Shown: piece after piece, positions 25,388-35,055 of the stretch
How the letters are laid out: each line of letters begins with the position of its first letter
Position numbering within the stretch: position 1 is the stretch's first letter
Assembly (NCBI RefSeq): GCF_000969835.1
Contig: NZ_KQ033913.1
Span: 1,503,716 to 1,567,715 of the forward strand
From: Parabacteroides goldsteinii DSM 19448 = WAL 12034
GTDB taxonomy: Bacteria > Bacteroidota > Bacteroidia > Bacteroidales > Tannerellaceae
Reading direction: 5' to 3'
DNA length: 64,000 nucleotides
Position numbers and translations under genes: made by a program
Notes under the pieces: model-generated
What the model was told of the DNA's origin: nothing
Database searches by the model: none
Seen by the model: only the letters and a program-made list of their open reading frames with translations

Positions 25388-27748
25388 TTATTTTTTCTTT
25401 TCGTTCCCGTAGCCATAACCATAGCCGTAACCGTATCCATAGCCATAACCGTAACCATACCCCGAACGATTATAGCGGACACCATTCAGCACCAGACTCA
25501 TATTCCTGAATTTACCCTGCCTGTATAGCTTTTCCAGTTCAGGTAACTGCCGGCGGTCCATCAACCCGGCACGCAGGATATAAATGGTCAGGTCGGCTAC
25601 ACGGTTTACAATCGCTGCATCGGCCACCAAACCGGCAGGCACATTATCCAGAATGATATAATCATACCGTTTCTTCAACTCCTCGATCAAAGCTTCCAAA
25701 CGATCGCTCAATAAAAGCTCGGAAGGATTGGGAGGCACAGGGCCGGTATGGATAATATCCAGGTTTGTGGCAAGTTCCTCTTTTTTTATGATAGAGTTGA
25801 TGTCATCCACTTTTCCGGATAAATAGTTTGTTATTCCCATGTTAGTGGAACCACTAACATGGCCGCTAAGGGTACCCTTACGAATATCGAGATCGACCAG
25901 TATCACTTTTTTTCGGGTCAGGGCAAAACTCATGGCCAGATTCATCGATACAAATGTCTTTCCTGCATTCGGATTGAAAGAAGTAAACATCACTACCTTC
26001 ATATCCTTCGCTTTCACACGCATGAAATCCATATTCGTACGGACAATACGGAACGCCTCCGAAATACTGTCGCGCCCATTTTCACGCACGACTATTTCAT
26101 CTTTATTCTTCTTGTCACGCAAAGGAATCTCTCCCAGGAACGGGATCGATACGGCATCTTCCACATCCTTACGTGTACGCACAGTCGTATTCATGACCAT
26201 CTGCAACCAGATGATACCTGCCGGAATAGCCAATCCCAACACTACTGCTGCCAATAAGATCATCATCGATTTCGGTGCCACCGGACTCCGGCTTCCCTGC
26301 GCCGCATCGATCACACGGGCATTACTTTCGGTAATCGCCTGCGACAAAGCATTCTCTTCCCGCTTATTCAACAAGTAGAGATACAACTCTTCCTTGATCT
26401 TCTGCTGACGTTCGACAGACAACACATATTTCTGTTGTGTCGGCACAGCCGAAATACGGCGGCTGGTCTGGGCTTCCCGTTCTCTGATATTCTTTATCTT
26501 GATATTCAGACCGACAATCAGGTTGTCGATAGCCCGGATAATCGTCTGCTTCATCGCACTAAGCGAATTATTCAGGTCCATCACCACCGGATTCTTGTTA
26601 CTGCTATTACCTATCAGTTTATCGCGTTTTAGCAACAAGTTGTTGTATTCGCTGATTTGCCCTTCTATATTCACATCGGCAATCCCGGTGTTGGCAGGTA
26701 TCAGGTCCGAACTCTTATGAGGGTCTGTCAGGTAATCACGTATATATTTCGCCAAAGTCACCTGATTCTCCAGTCCAAGTCCTTCTTTGCTATACTGGCT
26801 ACTCTCCTGAAGGTACATTCCCGTTTCCGAACTGATGTCCGTCAGCTGGTTTTCCCGTTTATACGTTTCGATATCGGCATCCACACTACCCAACTCCTCT
26901 TCAATAATGATCAAACGGTCATTAATAAAGTTGGAGGTGTTCACCGTTACCTGGTTCTTATCGTTTATCGCGTCTTCGTTATACACGGCAATCAACATAT
27001 TCAGAACATCTTCGGCACGCGGTATGGATACGTCCTGCAACGTCAGGTTGATGATCGTCGCCGTCTTACTGGCCAACGCCACCTGAAGGGAATTGCTATA
27101 AGTCAAAGCGATCTCCTCCCTGTTCCGCTTACTTATAGTTACCGCCTTCCCGAAATATTTATCCGCATAATACAACGTAGGGGTCACCACCAGTTTACCC
27201 ACCGGAGTAGAGACCGTATCGTTCAATGCCACTTTCAAGCTCTTAGCCTCATTCGTCGAGAAACCGGACAACAAAATCTCTCCGGCCGACAAAGGTGTCG
27301 CTACCAAGGAAAAAGACTGCGAAGCCTCCGCTTCCGGGAACCGTACGGCTATCGGCGATTGCGTATACAACTCTTCCGTCCGCAACCCGTCCTTTATCGT
27401 ATAGCTGATATCCAGGTTCAACCGTTCAGCCACTACCGACATCAGACGCTTCGACTTGAAGACCAACACTTCGTTGTCCACATTACTTTTTACATTGAAC
27501 ATATTCAGCTCTTCGAAAGCTGCCGACTCGCTGAGCCCTCCTCCCTTGCTATTGTCTTTTATCAATACCGATGCCGTACGTGTATAGACTTTAGGAGCCC
27601 ATTTCAGATACAGAACAGCGACTCCGGCACAAACCAGGACAGACAAAACGAACCAATACCAGTTGGCCAACACAATATGGAAAAGGTCACTCAGGTTCAG
27701 TTCGTTTTCTTCTCTTCGCAAGTTGATTGTTTCTTGTTCAGAATTCAT
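25388..27748 (-). CDS. Wzc-like polysaccharide co-polymerase / tyrosine autokinase
   Basis: 786 residues. N-terminal Wzz domain with a first membrane helix near 35-52 (WFVLSVLVCAGVAVLYL), a long periplasmic coiled coil (about 90-480), and a second membrane helix near 510 (MMILLAAVVLGLAIPAGII). The cytoplasmic BY-kinase follows: Walker A' NPNAGKT, Walker A'' VILVDLDIRKG, and DYIILDNVPAG. The tail is (GY)9 before GNEKKK, giving nine phospho-acceptor tyrosines. It links assembly by Wzy to export through the Wza-like protein at 27760. Export genes here are 12 kb from the sugar genes at 40.6-61.3 kb. Confidence 0.95.
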   Translation of the reverse strand: MNSEQETINLRREENELNLSDLFHIVLANWYWFVLSVLVCAGVAVLYLKWAPKVYTRTASVLIKDNSKGGGLSESAAFEELNMFNVKSNVDNEVLVFKSKRLMSVVAERLNLDISYTIKDGLRTEELYTQSPIAVRFPEAEASQSFSLVATPLSAGEILLSGFSTNEAKSLKVALNDTVSTPVGKLVVTPTLYYADKYFGKAVTISKRNREEIALTYSNSLQVALASKTATIINLTLQDVSIPRAEDVLNMLIAVYNEDAINDKNQVTVNTSNFINDRLIIIEEELGSVDADIETYKRENQLTDISSETGMYLQESSQYSKEGLGLENQVTLAKYIRDYLTDPHKSSDLIPANTGIADVNIEGQISEYNNLLLKRDKLIGNSSNKNPVVMDLNNSLSAMKQTIIRAIDNLIVGLNIKIKNIREREAQTSRRISAVPTQQKYVLSVERQQKIKEELYLYLLNKREENALSQAITESNARVIDAAQGSRSPVAPKSMMILLAAVVLGLAIPAGIIWLQMVMNTTVRTRKDVEDAVSIPFLGEIPLRDKKNKDEIVVRENGRDSISEAFRIVRTNMDFMRVKAKDMKVVMFTSFNPNAGKTFVSMNLAMSFALTRKKVILVDLDIRKGTLSGHVSGSTNMGITNYLSGKVDDINSIIKKEELATNLDIIHTGPVPPNPSELLLSDRLEALIEELKKRYDYIILDNVPAGLVADAAIVNRVADLTIYILRAGLMDRRQLPELEKLYRQGKFRNMSLVLNGVRYNRSGYGYGYGYGYGYGYGYGYGNEKKK

Positions 27749-27759
27749 TTGTAATCCGA

Positions 27760-28542
27760 TTATTTAAAGATTAATACCGCAATCGTAGTCAGCAAGGAGA
27801 TAACAGAAACCCAGACTCCGATCGAATTATTCTGGTTGATGCTGCTCTGACCCGATTTCGCTTTATTCGGTTCCACATAGACAATATCGTTCTGTTGCAG
27901 GTAATAACAGGGAGAATTAAAAATATCAGCCGAACGCAAGTCATGGAACAGGATTGTACGTTTTCCGTTATTTTCGCGAATCACCCCTACCCGGTCACGA
28001 CGTCCGTAGATTGTCAAGTCGCCTGCCATACTCAAAGCCTCCAACAATGTGATACGGTCGCCGGAGATAGTAAAGCTACCCGGACGTCCGACTTCGCCCA
28101 TCACGGAAATCTTGAAGTTCAGGAACTGTACCGTCACAATCGGGTCCTTAATCAAATCGCCTTCGATCAGCTTGTTTTTGATCAGTTCGGTCAACTGCAT
28201 ACGGGTCAGGCCTTCCACATGGATTTCTCCCAGGATGGGAAAGTCAATGTTTCCGTTCGTATCCACCAGATACCCTAAAACACGTTGCTGTCCGCCAGTG
28301 TTAGAACCCAACTGATAACTTACCATCGGCATATTGAAAGGCAATGCCAGTTCCGGGTCACGACTGTTCACCATAATAGCCAGCAAGTCGTCACCATGGA
28401 TAATCACCTCATACTTTTGTTCGATCTCCTGTTGTTTCAACGGAACGACATCCTGCAAATAGATAATTTTTTTAGTCGATGTGCAGGCGGTAAAAAATAC
28501 CGCCATACACACGACCAGATAAGCCACATACTTCTTAAACAT
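27760..28542 (-). CDS. Wza-like polysaccharide export lipoprotein
   Basis: 260 residues with a lipoprotein signal (lipobox Cys20, VFFTACTS). The polysaccharide export domain is clear: YEVIIHGDDLLAIMVNS, NIDFPILGEIHVEGLTR, then a SLBB domain ISVMGEVGRPGSFTI with ITLLEALSMAGDL and NDIVYVEPNKAK. A C-terminal hydrophobic helix (GVWVSVISLLTTIAVLIFK) crosses the outer membrane in Wza-type pores. It forms the outer-membrane channel together with the Wzc-like protein encoded 11 bases downstream. Confidence 0.93.
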   Translation of the reverse strand: MFKKYVAYLVVCMAVFFTACTSTKKIIYLQDVVPLKQQEIEQKYEVIIHGDDLLAIMVNSRDPELALPFNMPMVSYQLGSNTGGQQRVLGYLVDTNGNIDFPILGEIHVEGLTRMQLTELIKNKLIEGDLIKDPIVTVQFLNFKISVMGEVGRPGSFTISGDRITLLEALSMAGDLTIYGRRDRVGVIRENNGKRTILFHDLRSADIFNSPCYYLQQNDIVYVEPNKAKSGQSSINQNNSIGVWVSVISLLTTIAVLIFK

Positions 28543-28556
28543 AGTTACTTACAGTA

Positions 28557-29759
28557 TTAATTATGCTCAGGCTTCATGTTTCCCTGCTCTTTCTCGATGT
28601 TCTGCGATACCGCTCCATACTGTTCGACAACAATGCTTTCCACGCCACGGTTAGTCTTAACACGAATCGTATATCTTATTACCGCCTGCTTATAAGTGAC
28701 AGTCATCTTCATATCGCCACTTACCGCCATACTCTTTGACATTGCGATTTCGGAAACACCTTCACTAGCCAAAACATTCCTTAAAGCAGCCATCAGCATT
28801 GCTTCAACATCACCCGTCACTCCTTTACTTTTAGATACGACTTTCCAACCTTCTTTCGCCTTAACGGAAAAGTCTTTCGATACAGCCGTTGTTTTTCCAA
28901 GGTTGTCCACTTCTTCAGACAAGAGGGTTTCACTATTCGGTTCGGCCGACAAATCTGTAACCACTCTCAACTCGTGTACAGAAAAGCCATCCAACTGCAG
29001 GACATAAGATTTATCCGAATCATCATAAATAACTTCTGCATTATCCGTTCCGTTCACATAATGTTTCACTTCCGTGAAATAAACATCATTATCGGCTTCC
29101 AGCGCCTTTACCCTTATTTCCAATGGCTTTTCAAACTTGACACCGTCCGGTTGGCAATCAAAGCTAGATAACGCCAATGCCGAAGATGTTGTTTGCGGAG
29201 TAGAAGTCGACACCGCCTTATCGGCCACCTCTTTCAGCTTTTTATCAGCAGCCGGAACAAATGACGTGATTGCTATATCCGTTTCTTTTTCCACTGCGCC
29301 GGCAGGAACAAACGCTTCGGTATTTTGCGTAATAACCAGCAAAGCGTCTTTCTCCGGAGTCACTTTAACAGCTTCAGCCTGCTTAGTCAGTATCTGCGAG
29401 TAAAATACGGTGGCACCTTTTTCTGCTTTGCTATCCACTGTCACTTCATTTTTAATCGTGATGTATCCGTCTTTGGCAAAGCTCAGTTCAAAAGAACCTT
29501 TCTTATCCACCTCGATTTGGTAAGCACCTGAAGCATCCGTTTTTGCCGACACCTTTCCGGCAGATACGGAAACATCCGCCAACGCATTCGTTCCGTCCGT
29601 TACCTTACCGGTAATAAAATAGGCTTCTTTTTCCAATGGGTTTTCTACTACTTCGGGAACCGGTTCCACTTCATCTTTTTTACATGAGTTGAAGGACAAT
29701 CCCCCCACCATCAACGTTGCAGCCAACAGGCTCAACGACCAGAAATTAGTTGTTTTCAT
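28557..29759 (-). CDS. Lipoprotein with a carboxypeptidase-regulatory-like domain
   Basis: 400 residues, lipoprotein signal with Cys26 (LSFNSCKKDE). Residues about 48-110 form a CarboxypepD-type beta sandwich (ITGKVTDGTNALADVSVSAG, TDASGAYQIEVDKKGSFELSF). The rest, with FVPAGAVEKETDIAITSF and KPLEIRVKAL, is beta-rich and resembles ZU5-like extracellular domains, but I do not assign it. It starts the Wza/Wzc/phosphatase set, 14 bases before the Wza-like gene. It may be a surface or periplasmic structural protein of the export apparatus; function unknown. A nested inverted-repeat element lies upstream. Confidence 0.7.
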   Translation of the reverse strand: MKTTNFWSLSLLAATLMVGGLSFNSCKKDEVEPVPEVVENPLEKEAYFITGKVTDGTNALADVSVSAGKVSAKTDASGAYQIEVDKKGSFELSFAKDGYITIKNEVTVDSKAEKGATVFYSQILTKQAEAVKVTPEKDALLVITQNTEAFVPAGAVEKETDIAITSFVPAADKKLKEVADKAVSTSTPQTTSSALALSSFDCQPDGVKFEKPLEIRVKALEADNDVYFTEVKHYVNGTDNAEVIYDDSDKSYVLQLDGFSVHELRVVTDLSAEPNSETLLSEEVDNLGKTTAVSKDFSVKAKEGWKVVSKSKGVTGDVEAMLMAALRNVLASEGVSEIAMSKSMAVSGDMKMTVTYKQAVIRYTIRVKTNRGVESIVVEQYGAVSQNIEKEQGNMKPEHN

Positions 29760-29857
29760 ACTAAAAATGAATTAATTAATATTTATTATTTGTTGATAAT
29801 ATGTTTATGGAAAAGCTGTTATTTCAATTCTTATCAGGTTTGAACTATCCGATTATT

Positions 29858-30192
29858 GACCGGTTGTACCTGGCTCCCCTCTCGAGAGGGGGGGGAATGT
29901 GTCATAATGCCACCTATACCACCATCACAATCAAAGTCACTTGGCCATTACAGGTTTATTTGCCGTCTGCTTCAGCTGACGGTTTACAAGTTGTTTCTCT
30001 CTTTTGGCTTCAGCCACATTTCTCTTTGAAATAGAACTAGAAGAAATGGGACTAAAGTCCAGACATATAGAGCATTTAACAATCCGTCAGCTAAAGCAGA
30101 CGGCAAATAAACCTGTGACAAGGCTTGTCTTATTGGCTGGCTATAACACACCCCCTACCCCCTCTCGAGAGGGGAGCCAGTTACAACCGGTC
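29858..30192. repeat. Nested inverted-repeat element (MITE-like)
   Basis: The outer arms 29858-29891 and 30159-30192 match as inverted repeats at 33 of 34 positions. The inner arms 29950-29982 and 30084-30116 match at 32 of 33. The outer arms contain CCCTCTCGAGAGGGG palindromes; the centre holds short hairpins (TGGCTTCAGCCA, GGACTAAAGTCC). No ORF of note. It lies between two minus-strand genes. No convincing target-site duplication was seen. Confidence 0.8.
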
Positions 30193-30238
30193 ACTATAAC
30201 AAGACATACAAAACATTCATATCTTTCTATACAGGAAA

Positions 30239-31450
30239 TTATTTTGTAACAATTCTCAGAATCTCCTTCTTTATAAAATCCGGGGCATCATATCCCCGGC
30301 TACCGTTTTCGTCGGGACGGACTTCGTAGCTGTAACCTAACAACTCGTCGCCATACGAACCGCCATGACGTGCCCTGTATTCATGGGCAAAATATTCAGG
30401 TAACCGGAAACGGACGGCTCTACGTTTCCCCCGCTTCGTTCCCGGAATCGGGAGAGCAAAATGGAAACCACCATTCATCTCACCATCGGTAAACAGGCCA
30501 TATACCCCGACCGTCACCTCGCCAAAATGACGACGGCAATCCAGCTGGGCTCCCATATCGCCATACACCAGCCGCACGGCCGCCAGGTCTATCTGCAAAC
30601 CATAATGCGGTTCGTTATACCGTCCCCAGACGGAACCCGACACCCTTCTCCAGGTCGACACCACCCATTCCCCGCCATAGCAGGTACTCGACCCGGTCAG
30701 TCCGACATTCGCCCCCACCAACCACCGTCCCCGGGCCGGTTGATAACGGAGGGCGGCATCCACTCCCATCCGGTTGCCTGTAAAGTTTCCGGCCGTAAGC
30801 CGTCCCAACACACCACCCGGCAGACGAAATTCCTGCCGCAGCGTAATCACTCCCGGACGTATATATTTACGGAAATCAGTCATATTCGTATAAACCGGCA
30901 ACACGACCTGCCCTGTCAGCACCGCCCCTTTCCAAAGGTCCATCCGGATAGCCGGAGAAAAATTGACCGCTACCCCATATAATTTATCGAGCCATGAATT
31001 CTGTAAGAACAGCTCCGGATACAACACCACATCTATCCGTCCCGCCATCTTATTCCGGCGTTCTTTCCCTTTCAAGCGCCGCATTGCCTCATCCGTATCA
31101 TAACTCACCTCCAATGCCGCCGTCTGCCGGGGCAATGTCAACAGCAATCGCGGCATACGGTCGTCCAACACCACCAGCTCATACGCTGTTGCCTGTTCCG
31201 TCTCCGGCAGGCTGCGCAGGGCTTCAATCACAGCCGCCAGTCCGCGATACGTCCCCCGGTATATATTATCTTCATAGGCTATCGTACAAACCGAATCGGT
31301 CTGTGCCACCCGTATCTCTTCCATGCCGAGCGAAAGCAAAGTTTGTTCAGCCGCTTCTACAACCTGTCTTCCCGCCGGTTGTTGCCCCAGTACCCCTGTA
31401 ACCATTCCCCAGGCCATCAGGCAAACCATTCCCAAACGATTCCTTCTCAT
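30239..31450 (-). CDS. YjbH-like exopolysaccharide protein, C-terminal-type part
   Basis: 403 residues with a signal peptide (MVCLMAWGMVTGVLGQ). After a small N-terminal domain the protein is a run of amphipathic strands (RIDVVLYPELFL, YGVAVNFSPAIRMDLWKGA, GRLTAGNFTGNRMGVDAALRY), as in the C-terminal barrel of YjbH/GfcD proteins. It overlaps the upstream gene by four bases, so translation is coupled, and together they cover what is one protein in Proteobacteria. YjbH-type proteins accompany exopolysaccharide secretion in the outer membrane, consistent with the Wza/Wzc genes next door. Assignment rests on pattern and context. Confidence 0.65.
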   Translation of the reverse strand: MRRNRLGMVCLMAWGMVTGVLGQQPAGRQVVEAAEQTLLSLGMEEIRVAQTDSVCTIAYEDNIYRGTYRGLAAVIEALRSLPETEQATAYELVVLDDRMPRLLLTLPRQTAALEVSYDTDEAMRRLKGKERRNKMAGRIDVVLYPELFLQNSWLDKLYGVAVNFSPAIRMDLWKGAVLTGQVVLPVYTNMTDFRKYIRPGVITLRQEFRLPGGVLGRLTAGNFTGNRMGVDAALRYQPARGRWLVGANVGLTGSSTCYGGEWVVSTWRRVSGSVWGRYNEPHYGLQIDLAAVRLVYGDMGAQLDCRRHFGEVTVGVYGLFTDGEMNGGFHFALPIPGTKRGKRRAVRFRLPEYFAHEYRARHGGSYGDELLGYSYEVRPDENGSRGYDAPDFIKKEILRIVTK

Positions 31451-32181
31451 TGCCGGCCTCCCTTCTTTTTGAGCAATACCAGTTCATACCGTATCCCGCC
31501 CGATACCGCTTTCAGGTCGTAACAAAACAGGTGTACCGTAAAATGATTGAAAAGACGCACGCTACCGCCCATATTCACCGCATTGCCGTCGTACTCCGCC
31601 ATCAAGGAAAGCGGACGGCAGAAGGCGGGCGAATAACTCATCCCACCAAAGACTCCGTCACGAACAGCATGCTTACGGAACGGGATATTCCATCCGAATG
31701 TAAACGCCAGGTCATGACCGCCAGACTGAAAATGCTTTGTCGCTACCCCATACACCGACGAGAAATAACGATTGCCGGTCTCCCCGCTAAACGTATTCAG
31801 TTGCCCGGTCGTCAGTGCGTCACTACTCCCCACGACCACCGACGGCCAATATCGTCCTTCTTTCAACGGACGTATCCTGAGCGACACCGAACGGTCCTGA
31901 TTCCATTTACCCGTTTTAAGTTTCATCAACGTACAGCGATAACCGACCTCCAGGCAAGGCAGAAAAGTCACATTCAGGAAATAATTCCCGGAATTATAAT
32001 CCCAGAAATCAGGAAGCATCTGCTCCGGCAGATAATTCGCCCCCACCATAAACGTTCCGTCTACCTGCATATCTGCCGTCGGAATATTCAATAACCCCGT
32101 CACCCCCATCGAGTGTTGAGCGTATAAGGATGAGCCGCCCAGCAAAAAGCCCGCAGCCAAAACAAATAGAAAACATTTCAT
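31447..32181 (-). CDS. YjbH-like exopolysaccharide protein, N-terminal-type part
   Basis: 244 residues with a signal peptide (FVLAAGFLLGGSSLYAQ). GVTGLLNIPTADMQVDGTF near the start is the YjbH N-terminal motif (…G..G.iniPtA…dG…), followed by beta strands with VGYRCTLMKLK and VVVGSSDALTT. Likely outer-membrane barrel. It overlaps the next gene by four bases. Only 31 bases separate its start from the primase stop at 32213, so it could share that transcript or have a promoter inside it. Confidence 0.7.
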   Translation of the reverse strand: MKCFLFVLAAGFLLGGSSLYAQHSMGVTGLLNIPTADMQVDGTFMVGANYLPEQMLPDFWDYNSGNYFLNVTFLPCLEVGYRCTLMKLKTGKWNQDRSVSLRIRPLKEGRYWPSVVVGSSDALTTGQLNTFSGETGNRYFSSVYGVATKHFQSGGHDLAFTFGWNIPFRKHAVRDGVFGGMSYSPAFCRPLSLMAEYDGNAVNMGGSVRLFNHFTVHLFCYDLKAVSGGIRYELVLLKKKGGRQ

Positions 32182-32212
32182 TTATTCGGATATTATAAGA
32201 AACTGTTCATTA

Positions 32213-33661
32213 TTAAACCGCCCCCGGCCTGTCCAGCCACACCGAAACGTGGCGCAGTTGTTCCCGGCGTTCCGCCAGCTTTATAACCAGTTCGTACTGC
32301 AACTCTTCATGGTCTTCCTGTACTACCTGACGGACCAGCCGGGAGATCAGCCGGAGCAAACGAGCTTCGCTATACAAGAATAGCAGATAAGGCAGATATA
32401 CATCGGACGATAACAGTTCCAGATCAGCCTGTAATTGCGTATCATATTCCTGATGCAACTCAGCAACAACACATTGAAGCGGGGCCGACAACCCATTCTC
32501 CGTTCCTGCCTCCTGCAGATGTTCGAAAATACGCTGATGATCCGCATCCTCAAACCAGAGATCATCCGTCTCCAGGGCCGAAGCCACCAGGTCGATAAAC
32601 AAGTACTCCGCCCCTCTCAAACGAAAAGTAACCTCCGGATACAACAGGCAAACCGTCAGCAAGGCGCACTCCGACGAATGCGGCCTGTTCTGCAACCGCC
32701 CGATCATCCGCGCAAACTCTTCCCTGCCTAACCGACGGAATAAAGAATCCGGATCTCCCCCGCCAGGAATCAACGCCGAATCGGCATCCATCCCCGCATC
32801 CCGCAAGCGCAACACCGCTTTCTTCGAAGCTGCCTGCCCCGCCTCGTCACCGTCGAGCAACAAACAGGCACGGTTGGTATATTTCTTCAGCAAAGCAATA
32901 TGGCTGTCGGTCAAAGCCGTCCCGCACAAAGCCACCGTATTGACAAACCCGGCAGCATGCATCGCAATCGCATCTTTATATCCTTCGGTAATAAACACAT
33001 AATCTTCTTTCCGTATCACCGCCACCGCACGGTTGAGTCCGTACAAGGTAGCCCCTTTGTCATACCCGTCGGCAGCCGACGAGTTGATATATTTCGGAAC
33101 CGAAGTATCTTCGTCACACAACCGGCGTGCTCCCATCCCGACCAGTTTTCCATACTCGTCGCGCACCGGAAAAATAATCCGGTTGCGCATCACCTTCCAT
33201 TCGGCAGGTACCTGCACAGGCGACATGCCCACTTCAAAATCCAGATAAGCAGCCGAAAGCTCCGTACACCCGCAGGCATAAGGCAACAACAGTTTCATAA
33301 AAGCCGCAAAATCCTTTGCAGGCTGTTTCGCCTGTCGTTTGATAGCCAGCCGCCCTGTACCGGGCATCACGAAATCCGGCTTACCCTCAGCAAATCTGCC
33401 TGCCGCCAGTTTCCTGACCGCGTCACTCAACGTACAATGTTCCATCTTCCTGACAAACTCGAATACATCCCCATGTTCCCCGCAGGCAAAACAGGAATAA
33501 GTCTGTTTTTCGGGATTCACCATCAACGACGGATGGTGGTCCGGATGAAACGGACACAGCCCGACATAATTCTTCCCCTTAGGCTCCAAATGCTGATAAC
33601 CGCCGATCACCTCCTCGATACGAACAGATGATTTTATTTGTTGAAAATCATTCTTCTTCAT
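32213..33661 (-). CDS. DnaG-like primase of an accessory replication module
   Basis: 482 residues from ATG 33661, chosen because homologous sequence starts there (MKKNDFQQIKSSVRIEEVI); it overlaps the upstream helicase by 14 bases. CHC2 zinc finger: Cys36, His39, Cys57, Cys60 (LCPFHPDHHPSLM, YSCFACGEHGD). A TOPRIM domain follows with VFITEGYKDAIAM and CLLLDGDEAGQ. The C-terminal third is helical and may bind the helicase encoded before it. It is shorter than chromosomal DnaG (about 600-650) and sits beside a second DnaB, which points to a plasmid- or phage-derived replication unit. Confidence 0.88.
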   Translation of the reverse strand: MKKNDFQQIKSSVRIEEVIGGYQHLEPKGKNYVGLCPFHPDHHPSLMVNPEKQTYSCFACGEHGDVFEFVRKMEHCTLSDAVRKLAAGRFAEGKPDFVMPGTGRLAIKRQAKQPAKDFAAFMKLLLPYACGCTELSAAYLDFEVGMSPVQVPAEWKVMRNRIIFPVRDEYGKLVGMGARRLCDEDTSVPKYINSSAADGYDKGATLYGLNRAVAVIRKEDYVFITEGYKDAIAMHAAGFVNTVALCGTALTDSHIALLKKYTNRACLLLDGDEAGQAASKKAVLRLRDAGMDADSALIPGGGDPDSLFRRLGREEFARMIGRLQNRPHSSECALLTVCLLYPEVTFRLRGAEYLFIDLVASALETDDLWFEDADHQRIFEHLQEAGTENGLSAPLQCVVAELHQEYDTQLQADLELLSSDVYLPYLLFLYSEARLLRLISRLVRQVVQEDHEELQYELVIKLAERREQLRHVSVWLDRPGAV

Positions 33662-35048
33662 AACGCATCCGGTTGTCATAGTTAGTAATACGGGTAAATG
33701 ACTTATTGTAACGGAAACGGGCAATCCCGGTCGATCCGTTTCGTGTTTTCAGTATATATAATTTCCCTACGCCCCGCAGGCTCTCCCCTGTCGTCTCGTC
33801 CTTGAAAATACCGTAACGTTCGGGACGGTGAACGAAAAAGACACAATCCGCCACCTGTTCGATCACACCCGAATCACGCAGATCATGCAATTCAGGGACA
33901 TACGCCTTTTCGACACGTTGTACACTATTACGGTTCATCTGCGACAAGACCAGCACCGGGCAATTGGCATCGACCGCCACCTGTTTCGCTCCTTCTATAT
34001 TACGGCCCACCAACTGGTCCATCGTCTCCCCGGCACGCCCTTTGCGTTCCATCAGATGCAGATAATCGATCACTACCAGGTCACACTGCCCCTTCTTCTT
34101 CTGTAACATCACCTGGGCACGAATATTCTCTATGCTATTGCCCGGCGTATGGTCGAAAAAGAGCGGCAGGTCTTCAAACTTTCCCGCCAGCCGTTCCATA
34201 CGTTCCAGTTCAGCCGTCGTCAGTCCCTCGATACGTAAATGATCAGCATCCACACTAGCATAACCGGCAAAAAGACGGTTCATCGTCTGCATAGCTGTCA
34301 TCTCCAGGCTGAAAAAACAGACCGCTTTTCCCGAAAGCGCTACATTCATGGCAATATGCATGGCGACAGCCGTTTTTCCGTCGCTCGGACGTCCGCCTTC
34401 CACCAACAGTTCACCGTTGTAAAGTCCGCCCGTCACGTAATCGAACTCTTCGATTCCCGACAGGATACGCATTCTGTCATTCCCCGTGTTCAACCGTTCA
34501 CGATGCATCTGAAGCACCTCGTTGGCCGTACATCCGATACGTTCGAGCGGTTTGCCCACCGTGCATCTCCCACGCAGTTCGAGCAACGACCGCTCCGCCT
34601 CTTCTATCAACAGTGTGTAAGAAGACTCGAACCCGGCCGCCTTTGCGCCCAGCGTCACAAAAAGGATGTTCAACAGGCGGAGCATATACTGTCTTTTCAC
34701 CTCTTCCACATAATAAGGCAAACCCGAAATATGGCGTATGCGTCCTACCAACGAAGCCATTCGTTTAATACCGCCCCATTCCTTCCAACGTTTCTCGTCG
34801 GTCTTACGCATTTCGGTATCGACCGTGATCATATCCACCGTTTCCCCCTTGTCGTAAAGATTGCTGACTGCCTGATAGATAAATGCCAGGTCCGGACGGC
34901 TGAACATCTCCGGTTTCAAGACGGGAAAGGTGCCCACTATCGCTCCGGCATCGAGCAGCAAGGCGCTGATAACGGCTTCTTCCACCTGTTCCACACTGAT
35001 GTTGTTTTCTCCTGCGAATATTTTATTTTCGATATTCTCTGTTGCCAT
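33648..35048 (-). CDS. Second DnaB-type replicative helicase (accessory)
   Basis: 466 residues. Like DnaB it has an N-terminal helical domain (QVEEAVISALLLDAGAIVG) and a RecA-like ATPase with Walker A GGRPSDGKT (218-226), Walker B LVVIDYLHLM and RDSGVIEQVADCVFFVHRPE. It is 43 residues shorter than the housekeeping DnaB at 17925 and diverged throughout. It lies between a winged-helix protein (7 bases upstream) and a primase (overlapping), a compact replication cassette of the kind found in phages and plasmids. No origin was identified nearby. Confidence 0.9.
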   Translation of the reverse strand: MATENIENKIFAGENNISVEQVEEAVISALLLDAGAIVGTFPVLKPEMFSRPDLAFIYQAVSNLYDKGETVDMITVDTEMRKTDEKRWKEWGGIKRMASLVGRIRHISGLPYYVEEVKRQYMLRLLNILFVTLGAKAAGFESSYTLLIEEAERSLLELRGRCTVGKPLERIGCTANEVLQMHRERLNTGNDRMRILSGIEEFDYVTGGLYNGELLVEGGRPSDGKTAVAMHIAMNVALSGKAVCFFSLEMTAMQTMNRLFAGYASVDADHLRIEGLTTAELERMERLAGKFEDLPLFFDHTPGNSIENIRAQVMLQKKKGQCDLVVIDYLHLMERKGRAGETMDQLVGRNIEGAKQVAVDANCPVLVLSQMNRNSVQRVEKAYVPELHDLRDSGVIEQVADCVFFVHRPERYGIFKDETTGESLRGVGKLYILKTRNGSTGIARFRYNKSFTRITNYDNRMRYEEE

Positions 35049-35055
35049 GGTCGAT

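Noticed and set aside
26657..27754. Long plus-strand ORF (365 codons) opposite the Wzc-like gene
   Set aside because: Antisense shadow of a strongly supported kinase gene; the peptide is rich in Arg/His/Gln with no domain.
31450..32094. Plus-strand ORF (214 codons) opposite the YjbH N-terminal-type gene
   Set aside because: Shadow of the real gene with its signal peptide and beta strands; no start signal or domain.
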